This document shows, one piece after another, positions 1 through 13,559 of a stretch of DNA of 64,000 bases. The notes below the pieces were generated by a model, which was not told the origin of the DNA, made no database searches, and saw only the letters and a program-made list of their open reading frames with translations. The position numbers and the translations under genes are program-made. Each line of letters begins with the position of its first letter. Position 1 is the first letter of the stretch. The DNA comes from Cyanophora paradoxa (lineage: Eukaryota > Glaucocystophyceae > Cyanophorales > Cyanophoraceae): assembly GCA_004431415.1 (NCBI GenBank), contig QPMI01000081.1, positions 22,346 through 86,345 of the forward strand, written 5' to 3'.

Positions 1-714
1 CTGGCCTCCTAGCGTTCCTTCTAGGCTTCTGGCCGAGTCCGTTTTAGCCGGGCCTCGCTGGTTCCTCGAGGAGTCCCAGCAGGCGAGCCTCTCTCTAGCC
101 TTCCATGGCCCCCTTCTGGCCCCTCCACGCTTCTATCCCTAGCTTCCCTTCAAACCCGCTCTTTCTAGCCTAGCGAGCCGATTTCGTCAAGGAGTCCCAG
201 CAGGCGAGCCCTCCCCTGCCCCGGAGCTAGCTCCTTCCAGCCTCTCCAGCTCCTAGCCCTAGCTTCTAGCTCCACGCGTCTCTTCTAGCTTCCTCCAGCC
301 TCTAGCCCCTAGCGGGCGAGCGGTCGCCTATAGCCGAGTTCCTCAAGGAGTCCCAGCAGGCGAGTGGCAGATCGGCGCCCTTCTCTAGCTGGCCCGGCGC
401 CCTCCTCTAGCTGGCTCCTCAGTGGCAGATCGGCGCCTCCTTGTAGCAGGGCCCACGCCCCGGCCGACGCGCATTCTTCCTGCCTGACCTACCGCCTCGA
501 AGCCCGCTCTCGGCCTGGACCTCCTCGGCCTCGGTCTCGGCCGCGCTCCTCTGCGCCGGTCCAGAGCCTCGGCGGCTAGCCTCTAGCCTCTAGCCTCTAG
601 CATCTTCGGAATGCGATCCTTCTAGCCGCCAGCTTCTAGCCGCCGCCCGAGCCCTCCAGAGCGCTACAGTTGTCTGGATCAAGAAGCGCCTCATCTGATC
701 CATCTGATCCTCAG
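1..714. repeat. CTAG-rich low-complexity region
   Basis: No coding exon is convincing here. The stretch is made of degenerate copies of short units built on CTAGCC and CTAGCTTC. A longer unit, GAGTCCCAGCAGGCGAG, appears near 72, 194 and 345, and AGTGGCAGATCGGCGCC appears at 364 and 421. It is probably intergenic or intronic sequence upstream of the gene starting at 715. No promoter element is recognisable. Confidence 0.6.
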
Positions 715-3700
715 ATGTACCTGCACTGGAGCCGGGCGGCGCACCTGGAGGCGGAGATCCAGCGCCTGGAGGCCGGCTGCGCCGCCGGCTCCCGCCCCAC
801 CGACGCCGCCCCGCCCCCGGAGGCCCCCGAGCCCCGTGCGCGGAGCTCAGCGTTTCAAAGCTTTTTAAGATCGCCTGGCGCTCTAGCCTCTAAGATCGCC
901 TAGCGCTCTAGCTTTTTTTAAAGCCATGCCCTCTAAGCGCCGTGAGGCGGCCTGCTCCGCTGGCTCCCGCCCCACCGACCGAGCCTCGTGCGCTCAGCTC
1001 AGCTCTTAGCCTTCTAGGCCACGCTTGAGCTTGGCTCTCTTCGCTTAGTTCCGCTAGGACAAGCCCAGCGAGGAGAATCCCTAGCTTTCTATGGCGCCCC
1101 ACCGCCGGATCGGATCCTCTTTTGAGCTTGGCCCAAACTTATCTCTTTAAGATTCTTCGGAGCTGACTGGGGTCCTGGCAGCGCCGGACGCGAGCCCGGA
1201 GGCCCGACCCGACCGGGTCTCCCGCGGGGAGCTCAGCGCCGCCTGCAAGGCGCGCCCGCCCCTCTCCGCCCGTCCCGCTGGCTTCTTCTTCTTCTTCGGT
1301 TCTGATTCTGGTGTACCGTACCCCCCCCCCCCCCCCGCAGCTCGACCCCGGCTTCATCTTCGACTTCGACGTCAGCGGGGGCCACTTCTCCTGGCTGGGG
1401 GGTACGCCGCAGCCGTCCTACCGACACCCGCGCGCTCTCCTCCGTGCAGTCTATTTATAGCGTTCCGCAGGGTACCACGCGGAGCTGAGCGAGATCGAGG
1501 GCCTGGGCCGCTCCCTTCTGGACCGGCGGCTCCTCCTCACGGACTACCTCCTCCGGCTGGGGTACCTCATGCGCCTCCACGGTCCGTACCCCTCCTCCCT
1601 TCCCCCCCCCCCCCCCCAAAGTCCTCCCCCCGTTTTCTTCTGCTCTGAGCCGTACCCCAGCGCCCGCCCTGGATCTCGATGTGGAGGAGGGGGAGCGGCC
1701 GCCCTGCGCCGCCGACCGCCGCCACTTCATCAAGGTACCCCCCCCCCAAGCCCCCCCCCTTTTCGATCCTTCTTTTCTTGATCTTTTTCCCACCCACCCC
1801 CCAAAACAGACGGTCATGGAGAAGGCGTTCATGATCCTGGGTACCGTCCTCAAGTATTGGGGTACCGAATCGAAGGAGCCGCCCCCCTCGGAGCGGGACC
1901 TCGACCCCAGTGCGCCCCTCTCGCGTTATCGTGTACCCCTCCCAACCTCACATGTCGCGCCGCAGCGAACTGGGCGCAGCGGGTGCACCACTACTGGTAC
2001 TCCAACTTCGCGCTTGCCCTCACGCCCTCCCGGTGCGCTCTAGCCTCTTCCCTCTCTGTCCCGGCAACCTTCTTGTGACGCCGTCCGCCCGCCCGCCCGC
2101 TCAGGCCGCCGCCCTCCGAGAAAGACGGGGGCAACAAGGACGAGCCGGGCGCCCTTTCCGTCCCGAAGGCGAGCGCACCAGCGCTTATTATCATTCCGCT
2201 CTTACGGTCCTGCAGGTCACCGGGGAGACGCTGAGCCAGATCGCGTGGACCACCCTCCACCAGATCCGCCTGTACCTCGGCGCTGGCGACCTCTGCAAGC
2301 GGTCCGCGATCTCCGCCTTGCCATCTCTCTCCTCCTCTCTCATCTCCTTCCTTCCTTACTCCGCCTCGAGCAGGTACATCGAGCTGTGCAAGCAGTGGGT
2401 GGAGACGCAGTGGCACCTCCGGGACACGCAGGTCCGCCTACGCCACGTCAAAACCAAACAAACCAACCAATCAACTTCTAACGTCTTCCTTCCCTTGCAC
2501 AGGAGCACCTCTCAGTGCTGCGGTGGGACATGTTCGACCTCGGCGCGCACAGAGCCGAGCGGCAGCGCTTCGAGCAGGCCTGCCGGACGCTCCTCGGCAC
2601 CCTCTGGCTCGACAACTACCGCCGCTGGTGCCCCTTCTCCTTCCTTTCCTTTCCTTCTTCTTTCTTTTCCTTTCTTCCTTTTTGACGCCCTTTCTTTCTT
2701 TTCTTCCTTTCTCCGCAGCCTGTCGGGGTACGTGGAGCGGCAGGCGGAGCGCCTCTACGAGAGCCTGCTGCTGGAGGCCGAGGCTCAGGAGCGCAAGAAA
2801 CGGGAGGAGGAGGAGAGGCGCGCTTTCTCTCTCTATCTTTGAGCTCTGCTCTGCTTCCCTTTGCTTGAGTCTTACGCCTCCGTGGCGCAGGCGGCGGAAG
2901 CGGGAGGAGGAGGAGCGGAAGAAGAAACGCGACGAGGAGGAAGAGAGGCGCGTACCCCTGTGACGTTTGTGGCTCCTTTTCCGCTCCCTCTGCCTTACGC
3001 GGCGCGTGGGATGCAGGAGAAGAAAGCGGGAGGAGGAGGAGGAGGAGGCGCGCAGGAGGGAGGAGGAGGCGCAGGCGGCGGCGCGGGCGGCCGCGGCCGC
3101 CGCGGCCGCCGTCTCCGCTGCCCCCGGGGACGCCAAGCCCTCGGTGGAGAAGCGCGGGAAGAAGAAGAAGCAGGACGCGCCTCCCGTACCCCCCGCCTCG
3201 GCCCCTGCACCCCCGCCGGCCCTCCTCCCCACCCCCGTTCCCGCCGCCTCGCCGCCGCCCCCCTCTTCGTCGTCTTCCGTACCCCCTCCGGCCCCCGCCC
3301 CCCGCCCCGGCCTGATGCCTCTCATCACTCTCATGTCCGCCAACGCCGCCGCCTCCGCCGCCGCCGCCGCCGTAGGACCGCCCCCCGGGATCGTGACCCT
3401 CGCATCTGTACCCCGGTCCCCTGCGAAGCCCCCGGCGCCCCCTCCCGCGCCCAGCCCCCCCGCGGCTTCAGCCCCCATCCCCTCCCCGGCCCAGGCCCCG
3501 GGCCCCTCGTCCCCCCTCCGGCAGCCGCCCCTGGCCCTCGCCTCGCCCCCCGCCTCCCCCTCCCCCTCCCCCTCCGACGGCGAGGACGACTTCAAGAGCC
3601 TCACCGGTACCCCCCTGGCTTCCCCCTACCCCCTCTTTCACACTCACGCGGCCGCAGGGAGCGTCGCATCGCACGCGGCGGCGCCGGCGCCGTCGGCTGC

Positions 3701-5560
3701 GGCGCGGGGGCCCCAGCGGGAGGCCGGGTGCCAGACGGACGCGAGCGGGGCTCCGGAGCGCCTGCCGACGAGGGCGCCGCCTCCGCCGCGGCGGCGGCGG
3801 CGCTGCTGGCGAAGCTGGAGCAGCGGCTCCGCGAGGAGCGCGCCGAGAAGAAAAAGGCCAAAGAGCGCATCGCGGAGCTGGAGGCGGAGCACGCGGCGGA
3901 GCTGCGGGCGGCCGGCGAGGGCGCCGCCCGCCGCGGCGCCGACGTGGAGCGCGAGGCGGCGGAGGCGCGCGGGCGCGTCCAGGCGCTGGAGGCGGCGCTG
4001 GAGGAGGCGAGGCGCGAGGCGCGGCGGGAGCGCGAGGCGTCGCAGCGGCGGGCGGCGGAGGTCGAGGGCGAGCGGCGGCGCCGCGCGGAGGCCGAGGGCA
4101 AGGCCGAGGGCCTCGCGGCGGCGCTGGAGGGCCTCGGGGGCGAGCTCTCGGCGCAGCGGGGCGCGCTGGGCGCCGCCGAGCACCAGGTCCGTGTCAGCGC
4201 GCGCTGCGCGCTCTCTGGGACGGATAGGCTAGAGGGGACACCGCCCGCTTCTGCGGGCACGCCTAGTGCTCTCCACTGCCCTTTCACCTTACAAATCTCG
4301 TCCGGCGCCAGGCGCGGCAGATGCAGGCCGAGCTGGAGGCGCTAAGGCGGCACGTGGCGACGCTTCGGGGCAGCGCGGAGGCGCTGGGCGAGCTGAGCGT
4401 CGCGGAGCTGCAGCAGCTGGTCCAGGGCCTCGTCTTCTCGTTCACGGTGGCCAACCACGCGCTCGCCGCCAAGCTGGGCCAGGAGGGAGGGGGCGGAGGC
4501 GGGGGCGGAGGCGGGGGTGGGGGCGGAGGGCACTTCCCGAACCCGCCATCCCCGCTCTCGGCCCAGTCCTCCTCCTCGTCCTCCTCCTCCTCGGGATTCC
4601 GCCCGGGCTCCAGCGCGGCCACTGCGGCGGCGGCGGCCGCGGCGGCGGCGGTGGCGGCCGCGGCGTCGGGCCAGGCCCAGAACCCCTTCCTCGGCATCTT
4701 CGGCCAGGGCGGCCAGGGCGGCTCGTCCCCCCGGGACGGCCAGCCCGGCGGGGGGGGAGGGAAGGAGGGGGGGTCCCTCTTCCACAACGACCCCCTCCTC
4801 CTGGGAGCCATGCTCCGCGGCGATCCCAAGCCCGGGGGTACGCCGTCGGGCCCGGGGGCCGGGCCCAAGAACGCCGCCCCGTCGCCCCCGCCCCCCAAGC
4901 CGCCCTCCCTCTCCCCGCCGCGCATGGCCGCCCGCCAGGGGCGGCAGCCGCACCCGGGGCAGCGGGGCGCGGGGGGTACGTGGCAGGCCCCGTCCATGGG
5001 GGCCTACGACCTCGCCGGCGGCCCCCTCCCCTCGGAGTACCCCCCGCACGCCGTCGCCCGTGCGTACCCCTCCCGCGTGCGTCCCCTCCGATCGCATTCT
5101 CCTGACCCAGTACCCCGGCAGACTGGGCCGTCTCCGGCCAGGAGGCCTCTCAGCGCCCGCCCGCCGGCGGCAACGGCCCGCCCTTCGTCACGCGCAACGC
5201 CCCACTGCCGGGCTCCGGGGGCGGCAAGCGAGGCGTTCTCGGGTGAGCGTACCCCTCTCGTCGGCCGATCCGACGCCGGCATCCGAGCCCGGCGCCAGGT
5301 CCCAGGGGGGGTACGGGAGGAGGAGCCCCCCGAACGGGGACCCCCGGGACGGCTCCGCCCCCCCTTCCCTCTCCCCCCCTGGCGGCGCCCCGGAACGCTG
5401 GGGCATCCCGCAGCATTCGGGCCTGGGGATGGAGGGCCTCTCTATGGGGGCGGTGGGCCCCGAGGCGCCCTACCTGAAGGGCGTACCCCGGGGCGGGGCG
5501 GGCGCCGGCCAGCCCCCCGGAGTGCTCTTGGATGCGTCGGGGATGGGGCGGCCCCGCTGA
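715..5560 (+). CDS. Unknown multi-exon protein, coiled coil plus Pro/Gly-rich tail
   Basis: Spliced gene of at least twelve exons; I do not recognise the family. Clear exons include 1340-1400 (encoding LDPGFIFDFDVSGGHF), 1470-1560 (YHAELSEIEGLGRSLLDR), 1670-1735, 1811-1860, 2218-2275 (VTGETLSQIAWTTLHQI), 2375-2430, 2503-2630 (EHLSVLRWDMFDLGAHR) and 2720-2815. The N-terminal half looks like a folded helical domain. It is followed by a long Glu/Arg/Ala coiled coil (about 2760-4190), a second coiled coil at 4321-4470, then a Gly-, Ser-, Ala- and Pro-rich tail. The last three exons join in phase (donor near 5060, acceptor near 5121; donor at 5243, acceptor near 5308) and end at TGA 5560. The start at 715 is the first ATG with an acidic helical exon after it and is tentative. 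Most introns begin GTACC or GTGCG. A scaffold role is possible, but that is inference from composition only. Confidence 0.65.
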
Positions 5561-6345
5561 CGTTGTAGCCGCCCTGTACCATAGCACCGTAGCTATGCAT
5601 GCTGTAGCCTGGAAGTGGTTTCGCGAGCGGACGCGAGCGAGAAAATTTCAAATTGAAGAGGAAGCATATGCATCACGACTCACGAGCTGAAGGCGAGAGG
5701 GGGTACAGAATCTAGTCAGGGAGCATTCGATCGGCGCACTTGAGCAGACGAGCGCTTCGTAGGCGCGTAGAAGGAGTGGGAACATCGATCGAACTGCAGC
5801 GTGCGGAGCCTTGGCCTTCGAGCGCGGACGGCGGACTTCGGGACGCGATAGGAGAAGATCCTCGCCGGAGCGAGTGCCGGGGGCGCTTTGGAGTCGTGAG
5901 GTGAGCTTCTGCGCGCTTCTGCGTGCTTCGGCGAGCACGGCAGGGCGGGAACTGGTCATGACCAGCGAAGGCAATTGCAAAGCGCAGATGCTCGACACGG
6001 CGCTGTGGCTGCGTGCGAGCGAGGCGCTCTGCTGAACGAGTACAAGGTGCGCGCTTACGTCGGAAAGCGCCGCCTCCGCGGCCCCTTCCGCTGGTAGCTT
6101 ACCGCAGCAATTGCAAGTTTGATTCCATTCGCAGGTCGTGGCTGCGCTGGCCTGCTGTGACCGATCGAGAACAGCTGCAGCTCTAGCGTACTTACGCGTA
6201 CGCCTCGAGCTTCGACTGCAGCCGCTGCAGCTGGCCGCCCAGGACCCTTAGGCCCCCGCGCGCGGCCGGCGCTCCAATCCTCGCGCGCGCAGCTGCAACC
6301 TGAGCTTCCGGCCAGCTGCAGCTTCAGCCATAGCTTATATCAAAC
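5561..6345. other. Intergenic, no gene seen
   Basis: Between two plus-strand genes. No exon with flanking splice sites is visible. The stretch from 6140 on holds many CTGCAG and AGCTGCAGC motifs. It presumably contains the 3' flank of the upstream gene and the promoter of the next gene; no TATA box is evident. Confidence 0.5.
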
Positions 6346-9300
6346 ATGAGCTGGGCGTCGGCAGGCGGCTCGGCGCCTGACCCCGACGTCCACGATGAAT
6401 CTATAGCGAGGCAACTGTTGAATTTCAAGCTTGCTGCGGCCGCTCACGATCACGAACGACCGCTTGCTGGCGCCCTGGCAGCGCGCGCCATCGAGCACTT
6501 TCTGGCCGCGGCGGGGACGAAGACGCAGGCCCCATCGTCGACGTCGTGCGCATTTGCCATTCTTGAGCTTGTCTTAATTATCTTCCCAAGAGATGCACAT
6601 CTGCGACGAGAGATGCTTATCGGCCGTGTCGCAGATCAAGCGACGCGGTGCAGGATGTCAGTTCCAGTGCTTCGAAGACGGGGGGAGGCGGATCCGGGCG
6701 CAGCAGGGCGCCGAGTAAGACGGCTGCGTCCAATTCCCCATCCTCTGCACCTGGTGCGGCATCGGTTTTACTCCCAAAATAATGCGCAAGAATCTTTCTC
6801 GGCTTCTAACTAATTTGCACTTGCGCATCCCCTTTAGGTCCGTCTTCTGGATGGGCGCCGACTCTGGTAACCGATGTGGTCAACGAGCTATGCGGCCGGG
6901 ATCGGTCTGGCGCGGGCACCAGTACCCGCCAGGCGCACGGGCGCCGCCGCCTCTTCATGCAGCCGCCTTCGAAGGACGCGGCCGAGGCTCGGGTCATGTG
7001 GGACCGGCTGTCCGCCGCGGACGCCGCGAGCTTCCTCGGCGGCCCCGACGCCGTCATGCCCCTCGCAGCCGTGGCGGAGCAGCTGCAGCGCTGGGGCCTC
7101 GCGTCGGAAGCCGTGGATCGGGTCGCGCGCGGCGTCGTCGCAGCCTCGGCAGAGCCCGACCTGTTCGCCCCGACGCCTTGTCTGCCTCAGCTACCCTTCG
7201 TTTCGACACTCTTCCGCGTCGCCACGTCCTTCACCACCTTGCGGATGAGACTCTCGGACCCCGGATCCCCTCAAGAAAAGGACACTCGAGATGAATTCAG
7301 CGTCGAAGAATTAGACTATCAAGTCTCAGTCGACGGAGACTTGAAGATTCCCAGCGAGATGCTTCGTGCACTGTGGAACGAAGGGGCGCCCGAACTCGTG
7401 CAGCAGCCTCCATTCTTTCGATCAGTATCTGTCCATGTCCACAAGAGCACTGACAGCCCCGGATCATCTGTTGCAGAGGCTGCCGATGTCTCTGGGCCAG
7501 CGGCAGCTGCAGCCAGCTGCAGCGACAGCTCGGACTCAAGAACATCGAGTACTAGTGACTCGGCGGGCCGAGTGCATGGCCGTTTTGCCGCGACAGCCGT
7601 CCACGAACGTCCATGGCCAGTTCTTCAGCTCGCGGGGAAGAAGCAAGCAAAGAGCGTCCCGCTGTTCACCGTGCCAACCGATCCCGACAATTGCAAGCCC
7701 CAGCCACAAAAGCCAGCTGCAGCTGCGACCAGCGTGTTCGGAGCTATCAAATCCACATTTTGGAAGCCGTTAGCGTTTATCACGACGCCCGAGCCCCAGC
7801 CAAAGCCAGCGCCATTGCACTCCCTCGTGGTAATCCAGTGCAGCGCGAGTCCAAAGGACGCTTGTGGTCTTTGGGACGGCGAGCCGGACTGGACTAAGGG
7901 TTCGCGATCGCGACCCTTCGGCTCCGATTTCGATTTCGATGCGTGAGCTTCTAACGCTTCTTTCTGGGTTTTCAGGACGCGTGGTTATTCGCTGGTCGTT
8001 CGATGGCCAATCGCTCGTGGAGGCGCTCACGCTGGCGATGCTGGCGGGGCTTCAGCCTCCGTTCGCCTTCTGCCCCACTCAGATCGACCTGTCCCCCGCG
8101 ACTCGCGCGTTCGAGTGCTCTGGAGTGCGGCCGGCCCTACCGTGCGGCGCCGGTGTGCACTCGGTGGGCGTCATCGCGCTCTCGGTCCAGCTGCTGAGCC
8201 CAGCCAACGTCGAAGCCCTGGAGTGCCGCTTCGCCAACGTCGCTGTGCCCGCCGACCTCCTCGCCCTGAACTTCCGTGCGCTCCGAGTCTCATCATATAA
8301 CTAATACTGTAGCAAAATCTGACGTATCTAACTTCATCTTATCTAACTTACATATGACTAGTACTGTAGCGAAATGTTGCCGCGTGCTGACCTCGCGTGC
8401 TCGCAGCCCCTCGCCAGCCTCCCTCCGGTGGAGGGTGCCGGAGGAGGAAGGGCACGTGCTCGGCCTGTTTCTACTGCGAGGCCGCGCGCGACTTCCCAAA
8501 CCCGGTCCCTTTCCCAGTCACAGCACAGCCCCAGCCCATTGCGGGCATCCGCCCTGCGCATGCATTCGATGCGCGGGCTTCAGCAGACTGGCCCGCGATC
8601 CCAGAAGCGTACAGGTGCTCTTGTCCGAACTCGGCGGTTTTGTTGCTCGCTACACAATATTCATGCATTGTTCGTTTTCGCAGGGGGAAGCTTGTCGAAT
8701 TCATTCAGTTAAGAGTATCCGGTCAGAGCCATGGATCTGATGATCAGCCATCAACTTCCACAGAAGGCAGTCTAAGCTCCCTATACCATTTGCAGGTGCT
8801 CATGTTTCATGCTTCCGTATTTTATTGCTTGAGCACTAGTGCCGAGCCGAACTAACTTTGGGTCCGCAGGAAGGGCGGAATGCCGCCGCTGCAGCCGTTC
8901 GGTCGGCCGAGAAGGATGGCCGCGCCGCGGCTCGAAAGCTTTTCAAGGCTGACGGCTTCCCCGCTTCCGGCTATGTGCGCGTGAACGCAAACGTCGAGCC
9001 GGAGTCCTCGTCTCCCGCTACTGCTAGGGCATCGGTGCCGGCGCCGGAGAACGAGGACGCGAAAGAAGCGAAGCCGCAGTCGCAGCAGCAGCAACAGAAG
9101 AAGAAGAAGGGCGGCAAGAAGAGCAAGAACGTTAACGAGCTCAAAGGCGAGGACGACTTCGACGTCGTTTTCGGGCTCGAGGACGAGGAGCCCACGGGCG
9201 ACAACAGCGAGGAGGCAGATTTCGCAGCCGACCCCTTCCGCGTGCTGCGGTTCCACGCTTCGCGCCTCCAGAACGGGCGCGTGGTGTTCTGGTTTGGCTC

Positions 9301-10704
9301 CAGGTTCGAACCTCGGGGATCCTGATTCCTGATCAGTATATGCGCCCTTGAATATCCGTGATATGTTTGTTCCAACCTTCGCGCCTGCTTTGCACGCAGA
9401 CCCGCGTTTGCCGATCGCGAGGAGTCGACGTCGGCCGACCATCGCCTTTTGATTACTTACGTGGTGCGCGCGGGCTGTTATATATACTCCGCGTCGCATG
9501 CGTCAGTCAGCCGGTTTACCAGTCAGCAGATGCATCCCCTCGAGCACGTCGTCACAGAAGTCCTCCATGGCCTCGCAAAGGCCGAGCCCGGCCTCCTCTC
9601 GAGACATGGCATGCAGTGGGTTATCATGCAGGTGCGGAGCTATTAAATATATATCCCCGCTCAAGAATTCATTCTTCTAGCTCTGTTATAATTAGATAGT
9701 CCCGAGCTTGAGCTTGAATTTATCTCTCTCGAGCGCAGGCGATCGCTGCCTGCACGAAGGGGGTGGCCGAGGGTGTGCTCTCGCGCAAGCAGTGGGGGAC
9801 GAATTCGAAGGGCGGATCCGAGTCCGATCGCGCTCGCGAGGTTGACGTCGAGGAGACGGCGTGGGAGGAGGCCCGGCGGGAGATCGTACTGGGCATGAAG
9901 CTAAAGGGCGGCGAAACCTCGTTGTGCGTTCAATTTAATTTCCAAGGCCTTAATTATAAGCTTAAGTGTAGCGGGTTCGGGCTCGCTGACCTGGAGGGGC
10001 GCCGCAGCGAGCAGCGCCTGGGCTTGGACGTGTACGCGCTCGTTCTGACCGCTCTGCGGGCCATCGTCCGCCGTGTGTTCTCCAAGGTGCGCCCCGGCCC
10101 GGCCCGGCCCGACGCCTGGCCTGCGCCGCCGCCTTGTTCGGGTTGCTGATCATGAGCCCCGGCGGCGGCAGCCGCAAAAGGAGAATGGAGAAGAAGAAGG
10201 AGAAGGAGAAGGGCAAGCTGGGGTGCTCAGAGTCGCTCGAATCGCGCGGGAGCAGGGCCAGGCGCTGGCGCACGTCCTGGGGCGCCTTAAGGAGCGGGAC
10301 GAGGAGCTGGAGGACGTCCCAGCGGCCGTCGTCGAGCTCAAGCGCCGCAAGATCTTGGAGCAGGCGGCCGCGTGGGCGGGCGCCCTGCAGCAGCACATGG
10401 CAGCGCAGACGCGGCTCTCCGGCGCTTGCTTGGAGTTCGCGGAGGCGTCCCACCGGGTCGGCGCGCGCCGCCGCTGGCTCCGCGCCTGCTCGGAGCTGGC
10501 GCTGGCGGCGTGGGCGGAGTGGGCGGCGCCCCGGCTCCGCAGCCTCCTTGAGGGGCGCGCCGAGGCGGCCCGAGAGGCTCTCGTGGCAGAGCAGCCGGCG
10601 GGGGCAGAGGCGGCGGGTGCGCCGTCGTCCACCACGCCGCCGTCCTCCGCCAAGCAGCGGAAGGCGGCGAAAGAGCGGCGGCGCGCGGCGCGGCAGCAGC
10701 TGCA

Positions 10705-10737
<33 letters not shown>

Positions 10738-12980
10738 AGGCGCCGCGGGCCCCGCGGGGCGCAGCAAGCAGGCGCAAGCGGGCGGCGGCAGCAGCAGTAG
10801 CGACGAGGATTCGGACGGCGAGGAAGCTGCGGGCGCGGGCGCGGGCGCGGCGGGGCCCGCGCCATCGTCCGACAAGGCCCATATACATCCCGCGACGCAG
10901 GTGCGCTCGGGATTCCATGCCGCATTGAAATTATATGCGGCAATCGATCGTGAGCGGGCGCGGGCGTGGGCCGCAGCTGCCGGAGGCCGCGGGCGCGGAA
11001 GAAGACCTGGAGATGCGGGAGCTGCGGGAACAGGTGGCGGTGCGCCTGGCCTGTCCAATCTAGAAACTAGCAACTAGAAACTAGAAACTAGAAACCACTA
11101 GAAACTAGAGACTAGAAGACACTAGATCTATATTCTAGCGCGAGCAGGTGGCGGCGCGAATTTTACAGATTATCATAATAATTATGCTTAAGCTTTCCTG
11201 ATCACGATCATGAGCTCTAGCTTGCGCCTTCCGGCTCCTCGATCGCGAGTTCCGTCTGACTCCGGATTCGAACTCTCTGCCGCTCGCGCAGCGGGAGGAG
11301 GCGCTGCTGCGCTCGCAGCGGGCGGCGCTCAAGGACCTCGAGGGCCGCCTCGACGAGCTCGCCGACCGCCGGCACGCCGCCGGCCTCGCGGCCCGGGTGC
11401 GTGCGCTTATAATTAGTTAGCCTATACGCCTTAATTAGATTAGATTATAAATTAGATTAGGAAGATGCATAGATTGCAAACATCTAGATCTAAAGCGATC
11501 AGTACGCTTCCTAGTGATTTTGATTTAGGGTCTTTGAGGTCGAGGCCGGCTGACGCTTATAGAATAAAGGCTGACGCTGACGTCTGAGCCGGACTGAGAC
11601 TAGACGCCTGCGAGAGAGGGGCTCAGTCCGCCGACGTCGTCACTCGTGTTCGGGGCAGGTGGCGGCGGCGCGCGCGAAGCTCGAATCCCTCGCCGCGGAG
11701 GAGGTTCGTTCATCTTACAATCACAATAATAATAGCGTTGCGAGGGGCCTGGCATGGCCTGGCCTTAGGACGTACCCTAGTTTATCTAGAGCATCTAGGA
11801 ATGATCTAGTTCTATCAGAAAGCCTCGCCTGGCCTTGCCTTGCCTGAGGACGTGCTGGCCGGACCTGAGGAGGGGCGCAGGGCGGGGACGGAGAGGAGAG
11901 CGACGGGGCGCTCGGGGCGCGCCTCGCGGCGGCCGAGGCGGCGGAGGCGGCCGCCGCCCGCGAGCTTGCGGCCCTCCGGTGCGCCCTCCCGTCGCTCGAA
12001 GCTCAAGCTTTAGCTTCAAATATATATAGCTCGCTTAAGATTATGCTAAAGCTTCGATTTAGAATTAAGAGGCTTCGAATTCTTCTTCTTCTTGTTCTTC
12101 TAGAATTAGTCGCTTAAAGCTTGGACACCGGAGGGCCGCCGCCGGCGAGCTCGCCGCCCGACTTCTTCTTCTCCGACACAGCCCTGCCTTCTTTCTGAAG
12201 ATGCCCCCTCGCATCGTCGTCTCGTCCGGTCTGACGTCGGCGACACATCCTTCCCTTATTTCCAAAGATGCTGTCTCGTTCTGTCTCTTAGCTCGCGTCT
12301 AGCTTTATTGTATCCTTAGATCCTTATAGCCTTCAATCCTGTCTCTAAAGATCCTTATAATGGACTTAGCTCGCATCGTCGTCTCGTCCGGTCTGACATC
12401 GGCGCCGGGCGGCCCGGGCGGCCCGGGCGCGCGCGCAGAGGGGATCCGGAGGCGCTGGAGGCGCTGGAGAGCGGGCGCCTCCTCGCCCTCCTCGCCGCCC
12501 TCGCCGCCGGCCTCCAGGCGAGCAATTCATATCCACAGCTTTAAGCTCAATCTCGCTTAGGTTCCGCTCCAGTTGAGCTAGTACCGTTTCGCTTTACTCT
12601 TTCTTATTAATTGTGCGCCTCCTCGCCCTCCCTCGATCCTCGCCGCCCTCGGCGCCGCGGCCGGCCTCCAGGCGAGCTCTAGCGACTAATTAATATAGCA
12701 TTCGAAGCGTTATTAGCTGAAGCTCCCTTATATTTCGGCGCCGACTTTAAAACTAAAGCGTTCTTGAAAAGATCTAGAGCGACTCGTTCCTCGCTTCGAA
12801 GCCTTTCGTCTAACTGGAGCTTGGGCGCAGGCGACGGAGGGAATCGACGGCGCGGCTGCCCGGGGCGAGGCGGGGGCCGGGGCCGGGGCCGGGGCGGAGC
12901 TCGAGGGACGCGCGAAGTGCGGGGAGGAGGAGGAGGAGGAGGAAGACGAGTCGGACCTGCTAAGCCAGTGCCTCGCGTAG
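6346..12980 (+). CDS. Unknown large charged coiled-coil protein
   Basis: Long multi-exon gene; family not recognised, and it could be two adjacent genes. The start ATG at 6346 opens an acidic helical exon (MSWASAGGSAPDPDVHDESI). The largest exon, about 6839-7946, carries a possible folded domain (FSVEELDYQVSVDGDLKIPS). The next exons are 7977-8300, 8871-9300 (a Lys tract followed by acidic DDFDVVFGLEDEEP), 9510-9630 (MHPLEHVVTEVLHGLAKAEP) and 9740-10087. A highly charged Ala/Glu/Arg coiled-coil exon follows at about 10168-10890 with a poly-Ala run, then short coiled-coil exons near 10975, 11290, 11660, 11870 and 12440. The last exon near 12830 ends in an acidic tail (EEEEEEEDESDLLSQCLA) at TAG 12980. 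At least one intron uses a GCGAGC donor (12516). Exon content supports a real protein; function unknown. Confidence 0.55.
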
Positions 12981-13433
12981 CGTAATTTAGATTTAGCGAT
13001 AGGGTAGTGCGACACCTCGCAAACAATTCGCTGATGCGGCCCGTGATATCGATGTGGGTGCTGGGGCATCAAAAGCCTTTGGATCCCGTCCCTGCGAGAC
13101 ACTGCTAACTTGAGCCAATTGCAATGGGGCCAGTGCCGTTGGCGCCTCGCGTATACGTAGCTCCAGCTGAAGCCGGCCGCGGCGCCTGTCTCGTGTTTCG
13201 ATAGGGCAGTGCATGCGCAGAACTTTCGCAAACAATATGCAGCTCAATTTCGAGAGCCTGCAGCTCCCTCGCCTCTTCGAATTCCGGCGTGTTTCAGGGT
13301 CGCGGGGCTGCAGCTGGGGCACCAAGCCTTGAGGCGCCTTAGGATCCGGACCGGAGACTCCACCTGCGATATATATAATTTAATTTAGTCATGAACATAT
13401 CTCGATCTGACTATGTTCTGCACTGCGGTAGGT
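12981..13433. other. Intergenic gap before the tandem array
   Basis: AT-richer at its right end (13370-13420). No exon, RNA gene or repeat is recognised. The first repeat unit of the array starts at the GCAGGTAGTTC at 13434. Confidence 0.5.
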
Positions 13434-13559
13434 GCAGGTAGTTCATTCTAAATTCGTTTTTAATCGATATCTGCGGCGCCCGAGCCGCCACATATATTTC
13501 GCGGCGCTCGACCCGCCATTTTCGCGAAATGTCAGATTGTCGGATCACGCTGAAATCAT

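Noticed and set aside
3601-4287. Long minus-strand Ser/Ala frames opposite the coiled-coil exon
   Set aside because: Shadow of a Glu/Arg/Ala-rich coiled coil on the plus strand, a common effect in GC-rich genes.
10150-11073. Minus-strand frames opposite the charged exon of the second gene
   Set aside because: The plus-strand frame shows coiled-coil heptads, acceptor and donor sites; the minus frame is its complement without such features.
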